From UBA1660 sp964462035 (GTDB lineage Bacteria > Myxococcota_A > Polyangia > Polyangiales > Houyiibacteriaceae), in assembly GCA_964462035.1 (NCBI GenBank), contig CAYXAP010000049.1:6409-70408 (forward strand): a stretch of DNA of 64,000 bases, written 5' to 3'. The notes under the pieces are model-generated. The model did no database searches. It was not told the DNA's origin and saw only the letters and a list, made by a program, of their open reading frames with translations. Both the position numbers and the translations under genes were made by a program. Every line of letters begins with the position of its first letter. The first letter of the stretch is position 1. Shown here piece after piece: positions 43,486-54,152 of the stretch.

Positions 43486-45837
43486 GTGACCGCATGGGCG
43501 CAGCGCCGGCTGGTGATGGTGGGGGCGCTGCTCCTCGCGGCCGCTTCCGCGGAGGCGCAGCCCGTGATCCCTCCGGGCCAGGAGGCTCGCGTCCTCGAGC
43601 TGCTCGAGCCTCATGGGATCGGGAGCTCGCCGGTCGATGGTTGGCGGCTCGACGGGGTCACCATCGAGCGTTCCTTCATCCAGCTCACGGTGGCCCGGGG
43701 CGACGCGAACGCGACGCTGCGGCTCCACCACCCGGATGCGTTCGAAGGCGACGAGCAGACCACCAGCTTCGCGCTCGAACGACTCGGCGACACCCCCGCC
43801 GCGCTCGATCCATGGGTCGCCGCGATCCGAATGAACGACGACGGCGAGTTCTGGGAGGGGCTGCCAACGTTCCGTCTCGACCGGCAGTCGGCTTCGGACG
43901 CCGAGGTGCCCGAATGGGACGGCGGGGGATCCTTCGTCGACGGCACGGCGCTCGCCACCACCACGGGGGCGTTCCTGGTCGTCTTCTTCCTCTGGTTCTG
44001 GGAGCGCCGTCGGTTCGGACCGGACGCACTCCCCGCGGTGCACGAATCCGAGTCGAGCCTCCGGGCGCGAGGGCTCCTCGCGCTCGGGCTCGCGGGTGGC
44101 GCCGCCGCGGCGCTCTGGCTCACGGCGTCGGCGCCGCCGCTCCATCCGGACACGAACCGCGATCTGCTGCTGGCGCGAGACTGCCTCGAGTCTGGGATCT
44201 GTCTCGGACCGAGCACGTCGTTCGATGGTCTGCAGCAGCACGGGGGGTGGACCCGCCTGCTGGCGAGCTTTCGCGCGCTGGGCTCTTCTCCGGTGGGTGC
44301 CCATCGTTCGTTGATCGTTCTCAACGCGTTGGGCGCCGGGGTCCTGGGCTTCGTCGCCGCGGCGCGACTCTCGGTTCCCGTGGCCGCCGGTGCCGCCGCG
44401 GTGGCCTTCTCGTGGTCGATGTGGGCAGCGGGCTTTCCGATCCTCTGGAACCCGAGCCTCGCGCCTTTGGCCTACGCGCTCCTCTTCGCGGGCGCGCTCG
44501 AGCGTCGCTGGGTCGTGGCCGGCGTCGTCTCCGGGCTCGGAGCAGTCGGCGCCGTGGAAACGCACGTGGCGGGGCTGATCGCGCTCGCGGTCATCGTGCT
44601 GGCGCTCCGGACCTTCGCGGACCGACCCCTTCGTGCGGTGCTGATCGCGCTCTCCGTGTTTTGCGGTGTCGAGCTGGCGCTGAGCGCACCCGCGATCCTC
44701 ATGAATCTCGAGTCTCCGATCGCGCGCCGCGCCGTGGTGCCGGCGCTCGTCCTGGGGCTGGGCGTCTCGTGGCTCCTGGGTGGTCTGGTGCGTCGCCGTG
44801 TTCGTCCTTCACGTCGGCTCGTGGTCGTGCTCGCGCTCTGTGCGGTCGGGACCACCGGTCCGCCCTTGCTCGCGGCGCTGGCCGCAGGTCACTTTCTCAC
44901 CGCCCGCTACTTCGCGGTGGCCATCGTCCCCGTGGTGGGCATCGGCGCGGGTGCGCTCGCGTGGATGGTCGCCAGCGATCGGTGTTCGCTCCGCGTGCTC
45001 GCGTTCGGTCTCGGGATCGGGGCTCTGGGGCTCTCGCTCTCGCCTTGGGACGAGGCGGCCGACCGGCAGTACTACGACCTCGCCGAGGTCGATGCGATCG
45101 CCGACGCGTTGAACGTCGCAGAAGGCTATCCCGCCGTGCGGCTGGGCCTCCGCGGTCCGCTGACCGGCCTCCTCGGTGAGGGGCTCGCGGCGTGGGCGCC
45201 GGACGCGAGCTTCGAGCCGCCGACGGAGCTGATGACGACGCGATTGGTCCGGCTCGACGACCCGAGTGATCTTCCCACCGGTTGGCGCGCGGTGCCGCTG
45301 CCGAGTGGTGCGGTCGCGGGCGTTTCACGGCTGCGGAGCTGGCTCCGACCGGAGCGCGCCGAGGTCTGCCTCAGCGGCCCCGACGGTCCTCCGAAGTGCC
45401 TGACGCTGACGCCCGCGATGTGGCAGTCGTTCGGTGGAGAGAGAGCGGGCTACGAGCGACTCGCGAGCGGCCTCCTCCCCGCCGCCGAAGCGCTTCGCGA
45501 GCGGGTCGCCGTGGATGGATGGCACCAGCCGACGCTCTTCCTCCGCATACCGATCGTGACCGACGCCACGGACTCGGAGCGCGCGTTCCAGCTCTTCGAC
45601 GACCTCGGAGAGAACGGTGGCTGGCGAGTCGCCCGGGTCGAAGGAGTCGCGCATCGGGGCGAGCTCGGCGGTCGGCAGGTGGTGCTGGTCGGCGGTGGCG
45701 AAGGGACGCTGACGCTCGAGCACACGCGGCCCGTAGCCCACTTCGTCCCGCTGCTGATCCTCGACGCGCTCGAGCTCCGTCCGGCCGAGAGCGCTCTCCG
45801 CGACATCCTCTGCGCGAGCTTCCCCGGCTGCGGTTGA
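43486..45837 (+). CDS. Large polytopic membrane protein, glycosyltransferase-like
   Basis: A 783-residue protein starting at GTG 43486. A cleavable-looking signal (AEAQP at ~22-26) is followed by a beta-rich periplasmic domain (~30-160), about ten hydrophobic segments (~163-525), and a C-terminal periplasmic domain (~540-783) with four Cys. The layout of an early luminal 'HPDTNRDLLLARDCL' loop with acidic residues after a membrane span recalls GT-C type transferases (ArnT/PMT). No known DxD-type consensus is certain, so the call is tentative. The gene is divergent from the LytS kinase. Confidence 0.55.
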   Translation: MTAWAQRRLVMVGALLLAAASAEAQPVIPPGQEARVLELLEPHGIGSSPVDGWRLDGVTIERSFIQLTVARGDANATLRLHHPDAFEGDEQTTSFALERLGDTPAALDPWVAAIRMNDDGEFWEGLPTFRLDRQSASDAEVPEWDGGGSFVDGTALATTTGAFLVVFFLWFWERRRFGPDALPAVHESESSLRARGLLALGLAGGAAAALWLTASAPPLHPDTNRDLLLARDCLESGICLGPSTSFDGLQQHGGWTRLLASFRALGSSPVGAHRSLIVLNALGAGVLGFVAAARLSVPVAAGAAAVAFSWSMWAAGFPILWNPSLAPLAYALLFAGALERRWVVAGVVSGLGAVGAVETHVAGLIALAVIVLALRTFADRPLRAVLIALSVFCGVELALSAPAILMNLESPIARRAVVPALVLGLGVSWLLGGLVRRRVRPSRRLVVVLALCAVGTTGPPLLAALAAGHFLTARYFAVAIVPVVGIGAGALAWMVASDRCSLRVLAFGLGIGALGLSLSPWDEAADRQYYDLAEVDAIADALNVAEGYPAVRLGLRGPLTGLLGEGLAAWAPDASFEPPTELMTTRLVRLDDPSDLPTGWRAVPLPSGAVAGVSRLRSWLRPERAEVCLSGPDGPPKCLTLTPAMWQSFGGERAGYERLASGLLPAAEALRERVAVDGWHQPTLFLRIPIVTDATDSERAFQLFDDLGENGGWRVARVEGVAHRGELGGRQVVLVGGGEGTLTLEHTRPVAHFVPLLILDALELRPAESALRDILCASFPGCG

Positions 45838-45838
45838 G

Positions 45839-46993
45839 CTAGAGCATCGAGCTGTCGGTGGGCAGCCCCAGAGCGATCCGGCCGATGGGCTTGAGCGTCG
45901 CCGGGCTGACCATCACGTGCTGCGTCATCACGTGGACGTCGCGGAAGTAGCGCGAGAGTGGATTCGCGTCCCAGATCGAGGCGCCACCGCAGAGGTGGTA
46001 GACGCGATCGGTGACCGCCGCGGCGCTGCGGGCGGCGTGGGTGGCGGCCAGCCGAAGGCGCGCGCGCTCCGACTCGGGGAGGGGCTCGCTCGCCCCTTCG
46101 GCGCGGGTCCAAGCCGCGTCCAGGGTGGCGTGGAGGAACGCCTCGGCAGCGCCGAGCTCACCCTGGGCGGTCGCGAGCTCGACCTGGACGATCTCGCTCT
46201 CGCCCATGGTCTTGCCGCCCCCTCGGGAGCGCTTCGTGCGCGCCATCTCCAGGCCGGCGTCGAGCGCGGCCCGGGCGATGCCGAGCCCCACGGACGCCAC
46301 ACCGGTCGCGAGCAGGCCGAAGACGGGAAAGCGATAGAGCGGACCGGGGTGGTCCGGCGTGTCGGCGAGGATGCAGGTGCTCCGCTCGGTGGGGACGAAG
46401 ATGTCGTCGACGCTCATGTGGTGGCTCCCCGTGCCGCGCAGGCCCGCGGTGCGCCAGGTGTCTTCCACGGATGACTCGTCCGCGCGGAAGAAGAAGGAGC
46501 GGATCTCGGGCGCGCCGCTCGGGAGCTTCCGCGGCGCGTCGCCGTCGAAGACCAGCGCGCCGCCGACGCGCCAGGACGCGTTCTGGCAGCCACTGCCGAA
46601 CGCCCAACGGCCGCTCAAGCGGAAGCCGCCATCGGTGGGAGTCGCCTTTCCGCTCGGTGCGAAGACGCCCGCGAGCGCCGCGTGCTCGGGGCCCTCGAGC
46701 ACGGCCTTCGCGCCGGCTTCGGGCAGGTAGGCCGCGAGCAGACCCGTCGTCGAACCGGTCATCGCCAGCCAACCCGTGGCGCCGTCGCCTTCGGCGAGGG
46801 TGCTCAGCGCCGAGGCGAACTCCCGCGGATGGACTTCGCCGCCGCCGAGGCTGGCAGGCACCAACATGCGGAAGAACCCGTCAGCGCCCAGTCGGTCCGA
46901 GAGCGCCTGTGGGACTCGTCGCCCTTCCTCGATGGCGGGCGCCGCTTCGCGCAGCTCCTCCACCCAACCTCTCGCTCGTTCACTCAGGCTCAT
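45839..46993 (-). CDS. Acyl-CoA dehydrogenase-like flavin enzyme (HsaA/DszC type)
   Basis: A 384-residue protein starting at ATG 46993. It has the acyl-CoA dehydrogenase fold but follows the flavin monooxygenase subgroup: 'FFRMLVPASLGGGEVHPREF', 'GDGATGWLAMTGSTTGLLAAYLPEAG', 'GFRLSGRWAFGSGCQNASW' and a C-terminal 'YHLCGGASIWDANPLSRYFRDVHVMTQHVM'. These mark the HsaA/DszC-type two-component oxygenases that use reduced flavin from a partner. No flavin reductase is adjacent. It overlaps the SDR gene by four bases (ATGA), so both act in one pathway, perhaps on a steroid or aromatic compound (inference). Confidence 0.8.
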   Translation of the reverse strand: MSLSERARGWVEELREAAPAIEEGRRVPQALSDRLGADGFFRMLVPASLGGGEVHPREFASALSTLAEGDGATGWLAMTGSTTGLLAAYLPEAGAKAVLEGPEHAALAGVFAPSGKATPTDGGFRLSGRWAFGSGCQNASWRVGGALVFDGDAPRKLPSGAPEIRSFFFRADESSVEDTWRTAGLRGTGSHHMSVDDIFVPTERSTCILADTPDHPGPLYRFPVFGLLATGVASVGLGIARAALDAGLEMARTKRSRGGGKTMGESEIVQVELATAQGELGAAEAFLHATLDAAWTRAEGASEPLPESERARLRLAATHAARSAAAVTDRVYHLCGGASIWDANPLSRYFRDVHVMTQHVMVSPATLKPIGRIALGLPTDSSML

Positions 46994-47796
46994 CGGGTCT
47001 CCCGTGGTCGGCGCAAGGATGGTGGCTGGCTCCCATCCACATCGGTGATGTCGTAGCGCTCGGCGAGCTCGGCCACCACGAGCCGTTCGCCGCTGTGATT
47101 CATTCGGTCGGGATCGGCCGCGAGCGCCGCGATCACGCGACCGGTCAGCTCCGGTGACTCGCTCACGTCGAGCGAGAAGGGCAGGGCCGCTCGGTTCTCC
47201 ATGACCCACTCCGTGCGCACGATGCCGGGCCAGAGAGTGACGGCGGCCACGCCGTGGGGCCGCAGCTCCTCGGCCATGTCGTACGCCAGTCGATCGACGC
47301 CCCCTTTGCCCACGCCGTACGCGACGTTCAGCTGATAGCTGCGGCCAGCGAAGGAGGAGATGTTGGCGATCAGCCCGCGGCCACTTTCGATGAGCAGCGG
47401 CGCCGCGTGCCAGCTCGCCACGAAATGCGATCGAAGGCCGACCCGATGCATCTGGTCCCAGAGCTCGATGGGGAGCTCGAAGAAGGGCTTGGTCCAGAAG
47501 TCACCGGACGGGATCGCGAAGACGTTGTTCACCAGCAGATCGAGACGGTGCGCACGGTCGCGCAGTGTCGCGAACGCCGCTGCGACCTCGTCGTCGTCGC
47601 CGTGGTCACAGCGGATGGGAACGGGCTCGCCGCCGCGCTCGCGGATGGCCTCGGCCGTCGTCCGCAGCGAGAGCGGCCCCTCTTCGGTGCGGCCGGTGAA
47701 GGCGACGACCCAGCCGGCGTCTGCCAACGCCAGAGCGACGCCCTTGCCGATGCCGCGCGTGGCGCCGGTGACTAGCGCTACAGGTGTGGAGCTCAC
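46990..47796 (-). CDS. Short-chain dehydrogenase/reductase (DHRS1-like)
   Basis: A 268-residue SDR. The cofactor motif is TGATRGIG (10-17), the NN motif lies in 'DLLVNNVF', the catalytic Ser is in 'ANISSFAG' and the Tyr/Lys pair is YGVGK. The 'VTLWPGIVRTEW' end is of the DHRS1 type. All catalytic residues are present, so it should reduce or oxidise an alcohol/ketone with NAD(P). It is translationally coupled to the flavin enzyme gene. Confidence 0.95.
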   Translation of the reverse strand: MSSTPVALVTGATRGIGKGVALALADAGWVVAFTGRTEEGPLSLRTTAEAIRERGGEPVPIRCDHGDDDEVAAAFATLRDRAHRLDLLVNNVFAIPSGDFWTKPFFELPIELWDQMHRVGLRSHFVASWHAAPLLIESGRGLIANISSFAGRSYQLNVAYGVGKGGVDRLAYDMAEELRPHGVAAVTLWPGIVRTEWVMENRAALPFSLDVSESPELTGRVIAALAADPDRMNHSGERLVVAELAERYDITDVDGSQPPSLRRPRETR

Positions 47797-47855
47797 GCGG
47801 CGGAGGCTACATCACTCGGAGCGAACGCAGAGGATGGAGGACCCCGACCCGGGAG

Positions 47856-47913
47856 CGTCCAAATGATAGGCATGACAAATGTTTGGACGGACAGGTCGTC
47901 ACGATATTGGACG
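47856..47913 (+). promoter_or_regulatory. Candidate activator binding sites upstream of a sigma-54 promoter
   Basis: Three copies of TTGGACG occur: inverted in CGTCCAAA (47856-47863), direct in TTTGGACG (47882-47889) and direct in TTGGACG (47907-47913). The first two form an 8-bp inverted repeat with an 18-bp centre. They lie about 70-125 bp upstream of the predicted start, where enhancer-binding proteins act on sigma-54 promoters. The patch is also strikingly AT-rich for this DNA. The role is inferred. Confidence 0.6.
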
Positions 47914-47953
47914 AATGTGGTTCACAAATTCACGGAATCATTGACTTTGGGTG

Positions 47954-47970
47954 CTGGCACGATCGTAGCT
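47954..47970 (+). promoter_or_regulatory. Sigma-54 (-24/-12) promoter
   Basis: CTGGCACGATCGTAGCT matches the consensus YTGGCACGrNNNTTGCW at every constrained position except one (TAGC in place of TTGC). The GG and GC doublets have the required 12-bp offset. It is intergenic, and TTGGACG boxes lie upstream at the expected distance. The predicted start is A at 47981. Confidence 0.75.
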
Positions 47971-47980
47971 TAGGTTGGGG

Positions 47981-48134
47981 ACCACGGAGGTCGAACGAGA
48001 CTCGACGAAGATCAAGCGGGATGGACCGCGCAAGGGTGGGTGTACTGGAACCGAGGACGTAGGGGTGACGGACTCGGTTCCCGGCTGGCGCCGTAGGAGA
48101 GTCGAGAGACTCTCCTCGGCGCCGCCATTTTTTT
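47981..48134 (+). ncRNA. Candidate structured small RNA of about 150 nt
   Basis: The gene-free stretch 47797-48239 contains a predicted transcript from a sigma-54 promoter to an intrinsic terminator. It has stem-loop 1 (GTCGA 47990-47994 with TCGAC 48002-48006), stem-loop 2 (perfect 9 bp: GGAACCGAG 48047-48055 with CTCGGTTCC 48073-48081) and the terminator stem. A 13-codon reading frame (48021-48062, starting ATGGACCGC) lies inside it but has only a weak ribosome site, so a non-coding RNA is preferred over a leader peptide. The precedent is Pxr, a sigma-54-associated developmental small RNA of Myxococcus; no sequence relation to it is claimed. The alternative is a leader of the PP2C gene at 48240. 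Confidence 0.65.
48087..48134 (+). terminator. Strong intrinsic terminator of the small RNA
   Basis: GGCGCCG-T-A-GGAGAGTC (48087-48103) pairs with GACTCTCC-T-CGGCGCC (48108-48123): 16 bp with one bulged T and a GAGA (GNRA-type) loop, followed 4 nt later by seven T (48128-48134). It is the best intrinsic terminator in the window. The T run is only on this strand. The following 105 bp to 48239 show no clear feature beyond a possible PP2C promoter. Confidence 0.9.
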
Positions 48135-48239
48135 AAGCCGTGCGATCCCCGCTCGGCGCAGCCCGTCGGCATCGGCACGGCTCGCGCGAAAACGAGCACG
48201 CCGCGCGACACTTCGGGTCTGGTATCGTCGGCGCTCTCG

Positions 48240-49145
48240 ATGACGACCCCGAGGAAGACCTTCGAGTTCCTGCGACGGCGGGGCGACGACGAAGGCCGCG
48301 ATGACGATCCCGGTGCCGCTGCGACGATTGTCGGGCTGAGCGACATCGGCCAGGTCCGGCAGACGAACCAGGACACGTTCGTGGTCGCTGCGCTCGAGAA
48401 GACGATCCACGTCCAGCAGTGCGGCCTACCGGACAACGACGGCGACCGTCATCGCGAAACGCCCACCGGCCGACTGATGATGGTCGCCGACGGCATGGGC
48501 GGGCAGCTGCACGGCGAGGTGGCGAGTGCCGTCGTCGTCGACGGGATGCTGCAGTACGCGTTCTCGATGATGCCGTGGCTCCGAACCGCGTCGAGCAGCC
48601 AGGACGAAGCTGCGCTCGCGCGGGGATTCACCAAAGCGGTGAGACGGTCGCACGAGCGGATGCGCGAGGTCGCCGAGCGCAAGGGCTTCACCGGCGACAT
48701 GGGGAGCACGCTCACCATGGGCTACGTCGCGTGGCCCATGCTCTACCTGGTGCACGTCGGCGACAGCCGCGCGTACCTGCACCGTGGCGGTAAGCTCTTC
48801 CGGCTCACCCGGGACCACAACCTGGCGCAGGAAATGGTCCAGGCGAAGGTGCTCACGGAAGAGGAAGCGCGTCGTTCACGCTACTCGAGCATGCTCACCA
48901 ACTCGGTGAGCACCGCGAGCGAGAGCGTTCGGGTCGAGCTCCACGCCGTTCAGCTGCGCCAGAAGGATCGCGTCCTCCTCTGCACCGATGGCCTCTACGG
49001 CGAGGTGACGGACGAGGAGATCGGTCAGCGTCTCCTTCACGTGGAGGACGGAGTCCTGGTCGAGCCCTGTGTGAGCTCGCTGATCTCGCTCGCGAACAAG
49101 AAGGGTGGGCGGGACAACATCACCGCCGTGCTCGCCCTCTTCTGA
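48240..49145 (+). CDS. PP2C-type Ser/Thr phosphatase
   Basis: A 301-residue cytoplasmic phosphatase with all PP2C metal and phosphate motifs: 'SDIGQVRQTNQDTF' (~34-47), 'VADGMGG', 'GSTLTMGY', 'HVGDSRAYLHRGGKLFRLTRDH', 'LCTDGLYGEV' and 'KGGRDNITAV'. It should remove phosphate from proteins phosphorylated by Ser/Thr kinases such as the two in this window. It lies 105 bp downstream of the small-RNA terminator and may have its own promoter or depend on read-through. Confidence 0.95.
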   Translation: MTTPRKTFEFLRRRGDDEGRDDDPGAAATIVGLSDIGQVRQTNQDTFVVAALEKTIHVQQCGLPDNDGDRHRETPTGRLMMVADGMGGQLHGEVASAVVVDGMLQYAFSMMPWLRTASSSQDEAALARGFTKAVRRSHERMREVAERKGFTGDMGSTLTMGYVAWPMLYLVHVGDSRAYLHRGGKLFRLTRDHNLAQEMVQAKVLTEEEARRSRYSSMLTNSVSTASESVRVELHAVQLRQKDRVLLCTDGLYGEVTDEEIGQRLLHVEDGVLVEPCVSSLISLANKKGGRDNITAVLALF

Positions 49146-49162
49146 GAACGGCGTCGGCGCGC

Positions 49163-50086
49163 TCACTGCCGCTCGCGGCTCGCCAGATACGCTTCTTCCA
49201 GCGACCCACCCACACCGACCTCGAGCACCGGAAGCCCCGCTGCCATCAGCTCCGCGAGGATCCGGGGCGCGACCTCTTCGATCGCTTCACCGCTGGTCAC
49301 GGCGTAGGTCGCTTCGCGCTCGCTGGTGGCTTCCAGCCGTTCCCCGAGAATCGAACGGAGTGCTTCGAGCTCGGCATCGCCGATCGTGCGCGCGAAACGG
49401 AGCCGCACCCGACCGATCGCTGCCCGCAGCGACTCGACCGCTCCCTCTTCGATGCAGCGCCCCTTCTCCAGGAACGCGATGCGATCGCAGGTCTGCTCGA
49501 GGTCCGAGAGGATGTGCGAGCTGACGATCAGGGTGCGCTTGCGCTTCTCGGCCAGCAGGAGCTCGCGCATGTCGACCACCAGGTGCGGGTCGAGACCGCC
49601 GGTCGGCTCGTCCAGGAGGACCAGCTCGGGATCACCCACCAGCGCCTGAGCGACCGCGAGCCGCCGCTTCATGCCGTGGCTGAGCTGGCCGACCCGAGAA
49701 CCGGCCCGGTCGGTCAGTGACATCGCCTCCAGCAGTCGATCGGCGTCCTTTCGAGCGTCGACGCGACCGAGCCCCTGGAGCCGCGCGAAGAAGGTCAGCA
49801 GCTGCTTGGCCGATGAGTGTGGGTTGAGCGCGCAGTCTTGCGGGAGAACGCCGAGCGCGCCGGTCTTGCGGCGCGGGTCGAAGGCTCCTTCGCCGAGCAC
49901 GTTCACCGTGCCTTCGTCCACCCGAAGCGCGCCGCTGATGACACCGAAGGTGGTGGTCTTCCCCGCGCCGTTCGGTCCGACGAGCCCGAGCATCGTGCCG
50001 CGCTCGACCACGAGATCGAGGCCATCGAGCGCGACGGTCTTCCCGTAGCGCTTCCGTACGCCGGAGAGCTCGAGCGCGAGGCTCAT
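49163..50086 (-). CDS. ABC transporter ATP-binding protein
   Basis: A 307-residue ATPase starting at ATG 50086. It has Walker A GPNGAGKTT, the Q loop in 'LGVLPQDCAL', the signature 'LSHGMKRRLAVAQAL', Walker B 'LVLLDEPTGGLDP' and the switch His in 'LIVSSHILSDLEQ'. The C-terminal ~90 residues are the extension typical of ABC-2-type exporters. It overlaps the permease stop by four bases (ATGA). Confidence 0.95.
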   Translation of the reverse strand: MSLALELSGVRKRYGKTVALDGLDLVVERGTMLGLVGPNGAGKTTTFGVISGALRVDEGTVNVLGEGAFDPRRKTGALGVLPQDCALNPHSSAKQLLTFFARLQGLGRVDARKDADRLLEAMSLTDRAGSRVGQLSHGMKRRLAVAQALVGDPELVLLDEPTGGLDPHLVVDMRELLLAEKRKRTLIVSSHILSDLEQTCDRIAFLEKGRCIEEGAVESLRAAIGRVRLRFARTIGDAELEALRSILGERLEATSEREATYAVTSGEAIEEVAPRILAELMAAGLPVLEVGVGGSLEEAYLASRERQ

Positions 50087-51003
50087 GCGTCCCTCCGAGC
50101 GAAACGAGCGTAGCCGATGGCGATGTAACTGCACCCGAGCGCCAGCAGGAGCACGAGCGCCGGGGCGCTGGCCCCGAGCCCCGGGCGCCAGAGGTCCAGC
50201 CGATGGGCCACCGGGAAGAGTTGGCGAAGCGAGCCCGAGAGCACCGGGACGGCCTCGACCACCCAGTCGCGCTCGAGGAAGCGGTGAATGCCGAAGACGG
50301 ACACCAGGGCGAGCAGCCCCAGCGCCCGGGCCCAGGGGACCGACCGGGTCAGCTGGGAGACTCCGAGCGCGAGCGCGAGGTGCGCCCAGACGTAGACGAA
50401 CGCAGTGCCGACATAGCCGACGAGGGCGCCCGCGGTGGCCGGAGCGTCGAAGGCGCCCAGCTGAATCCAGCCGGTCACCCATGCTCCCAGTGCGCCGAGC
50501 ACGAGCCCGACGAAGAGGAGCAGGCTCTGGCCGAAGACCTTCCCGAGGAGCCAGCCCGCGCGGTCGGTTCGGGCGAGCGCGAAGCGGATGGAGCCGGTCG
50601 AGACTTCGGTGGCGACCGTGTCGCTCGAGGTCAGCACCGCGAAGATCGGACCGAAGGCGAGCGCGACCCAATGGTAGAGGAGCGCGATGGGTGGTTCCGC
50701 GACCAGGGTGCGTGCCAGCGCCTCGTCGCGCACCAATCGGCTGAGCACTCGCAGCAGCTCGGGGCTCTCCATCACTGCCTGGGTGAGGCTGCCCGGATCG
50801 CTGGTGCGGGCGACGAGTAGCTGCTCGGCAAGCGCGATCTCGACCTCCTGCAGCACCTCCGTGAAGATCACCGTCGCGCCGATCGCGCCGACGACGTAGA
50901 GCACCATGAAGACGAGGACCTTCCGCGAGCGGAGGGACTCGCCGAGATCGAAGGCGGCGATCACCAACGCGTCGCGGATCAGGCTCTTGGGTACGGAGCT
51001 CAT
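50083..51003 (-). CDS. ABC-2 type transporter permease
   Basis: A 306-residue membrane protein with about six hydrophobic segments (~29-48, ~112-127, ~157-180, ~188-215, ~222-238, ~278-298). A large soluble loop (~50-110) lies between the first two. The layout fits ABC-2/CcmB-type exporter permeases ('TSSDTVATEVSTGSIRFALARTDRAGWLLGKVFGQS' is a typical coupling region). It pairs with the ATPase gene that overlaps its stop. The substrate is unknown. Confidence 0.85.
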   Translation of the reverse strand: MSSVPKSLIRDALVIAAFDLGESLRSRKVLVFMVLYVVGAIGATVIFTEVLQEVEIALAEQLLVARTSDPGSLTQAVMESPELLRVLSRLVRDEALARTLVAEPPIALLYHWVALAFGPIFAVLTSSDTVATEVSTGSIRFALARTDRAGWLLGKVFGQSLLLFVGLVLGALGAWVTGWIQLGAFDAPATAGALVGYVGTAFVYVWAHLALALGVSQLTRSVPWARALGLLALVSVFGIHRFLERDWVVEAVPVLSGSLRQLFPVAHRLDLWRPGLGASAPALVLLLALGCSYIAIGYARFARRDA

Positions 51004-51010
51004 CGCGGGG

Positions 51011-51763
51011 TCAACGGCGCCGCTCGAGCGCGGCCCTCGCGGCGGGCTCGAGCCGGTCGAGGTCCACGTGGTTCCAGATCTCGACGGCCGACGGATCGGT
51101 CTGCCCCATGCGCTCTGGACCGAGGAGCGCCTCGAGCCGCTGCTGCGCCGTGGACAGGATGCCGGTCACGTCGTGGGTGATGCCGAGGAGGTCCCGCGGC
51201 GGCGGCGGCTCGTCTCGCGCGGCGAGCAGGAGAATCTCCTCGCCGTAGCCTGCGAGCGAGTCGTTCAGATCGCCGAGAACGGAGTCGAGCTCCGCCTCTT
51301 CCTCGTCCGTGAGCTCCGCCTGCTCCAGGAGCGCCGCCCGTGACTGAATCCGGCGGACTCGCTGCACCGATGCGGCCCGCGTGAATGCGTCGTAGCGCTC
51401 CTCACGGCTCTCTCGCGCGCGAGAGCGCCAGCGGTCGCGCCAGCTCTCGCGTGGCACGCCGCCATCCAGCCCATCGACCGCTTGGAGCGCCTGGCCTTCG
51501 ACCTCGGGCGCGCTCGGCATCGGCTCGCGGTCGTCGCCGACCGGTGCCTCACCTTCGCCGTCGGGGCTGCGGAGGATCCGGTCGAGGCCCGGCACCGGCG
51601 AGCGCCACCGGCCCCCACCGCTCTCCAGCTCGTCCTCCAGCCGGTCGATCTCCCGCTGGGCATCGGCGAGCTCTCGGCGCGGCCCGACGCCGCCGATCAC
51701 GAACCCGGCGACCAGTCCGATCGCGGCGCCGACCAGCGCGGCGAGTCCGAAGCGAGAGAGCAC
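51011..51763 (-). CDS. Single-pass coiled-coil protein, first gene of ABC operon
   Basis: A 250-residue protein with one N-terminal membrane segment (~5-26, ending in GG) and then a short predicted coiled coil (~30-50, 'LADAQREIDRLEDELE'). The rest is Arg/Glu-rich helix, with two proline-rich turns ('DEPPPPRDL'). I do not recognise a family. It lies 7 bp upstream of the permease gene, so it is probably an accessory or regulatory subunit of the exporter. Confidence 0.7.
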   Translation of the reverse strand: MLSRFGLAALVGAAIGLVAGFVIGGVGPRRELADAQREIDRLEDELESGGGRWRSPVPGLDRILRSPDGEGEAPVGDDREPMPSAPEVEGQALQAVDGLDGGVPRESWRDRWRSRARESREERYDAFTRAASVQRVRRIQSRAALLEQAELTDEEEAELDSVLGDLNDSLAGYGEEILLLAARDEPPPPRDLLGITHDVTGILSTAQQRLEALLGPERMGQTDPSAVEIWNHVDLDRLEPAARAALERRR

Positions 51764-51932
51764 GCGCGCAGTTGTAGGTCCGGCCTTCCTCGGGCGCTAC
51801 CGTCGCCGTCGCCGGGCCGCTCGCTTTGGCCGATCGGCGGCCCCGATCGAGATCCGTGGTTGGTGGTATGTCATCGAGATCATGCTGGATCCGCCGGGCC
51901 GACCGCGAGGTTCGCTGCTATTGGAGAGTCCT

Positions 51933-54071
<2,139 letters not shown>

Positions 54072-54152
54072 GAGACGCCCCACGCCGGGGATACCGAGAC
54101 CGAGGCGGGTTGAAAGATTCCGCCGAGGACCGAACTGCTGCTAGGAAAGGGT

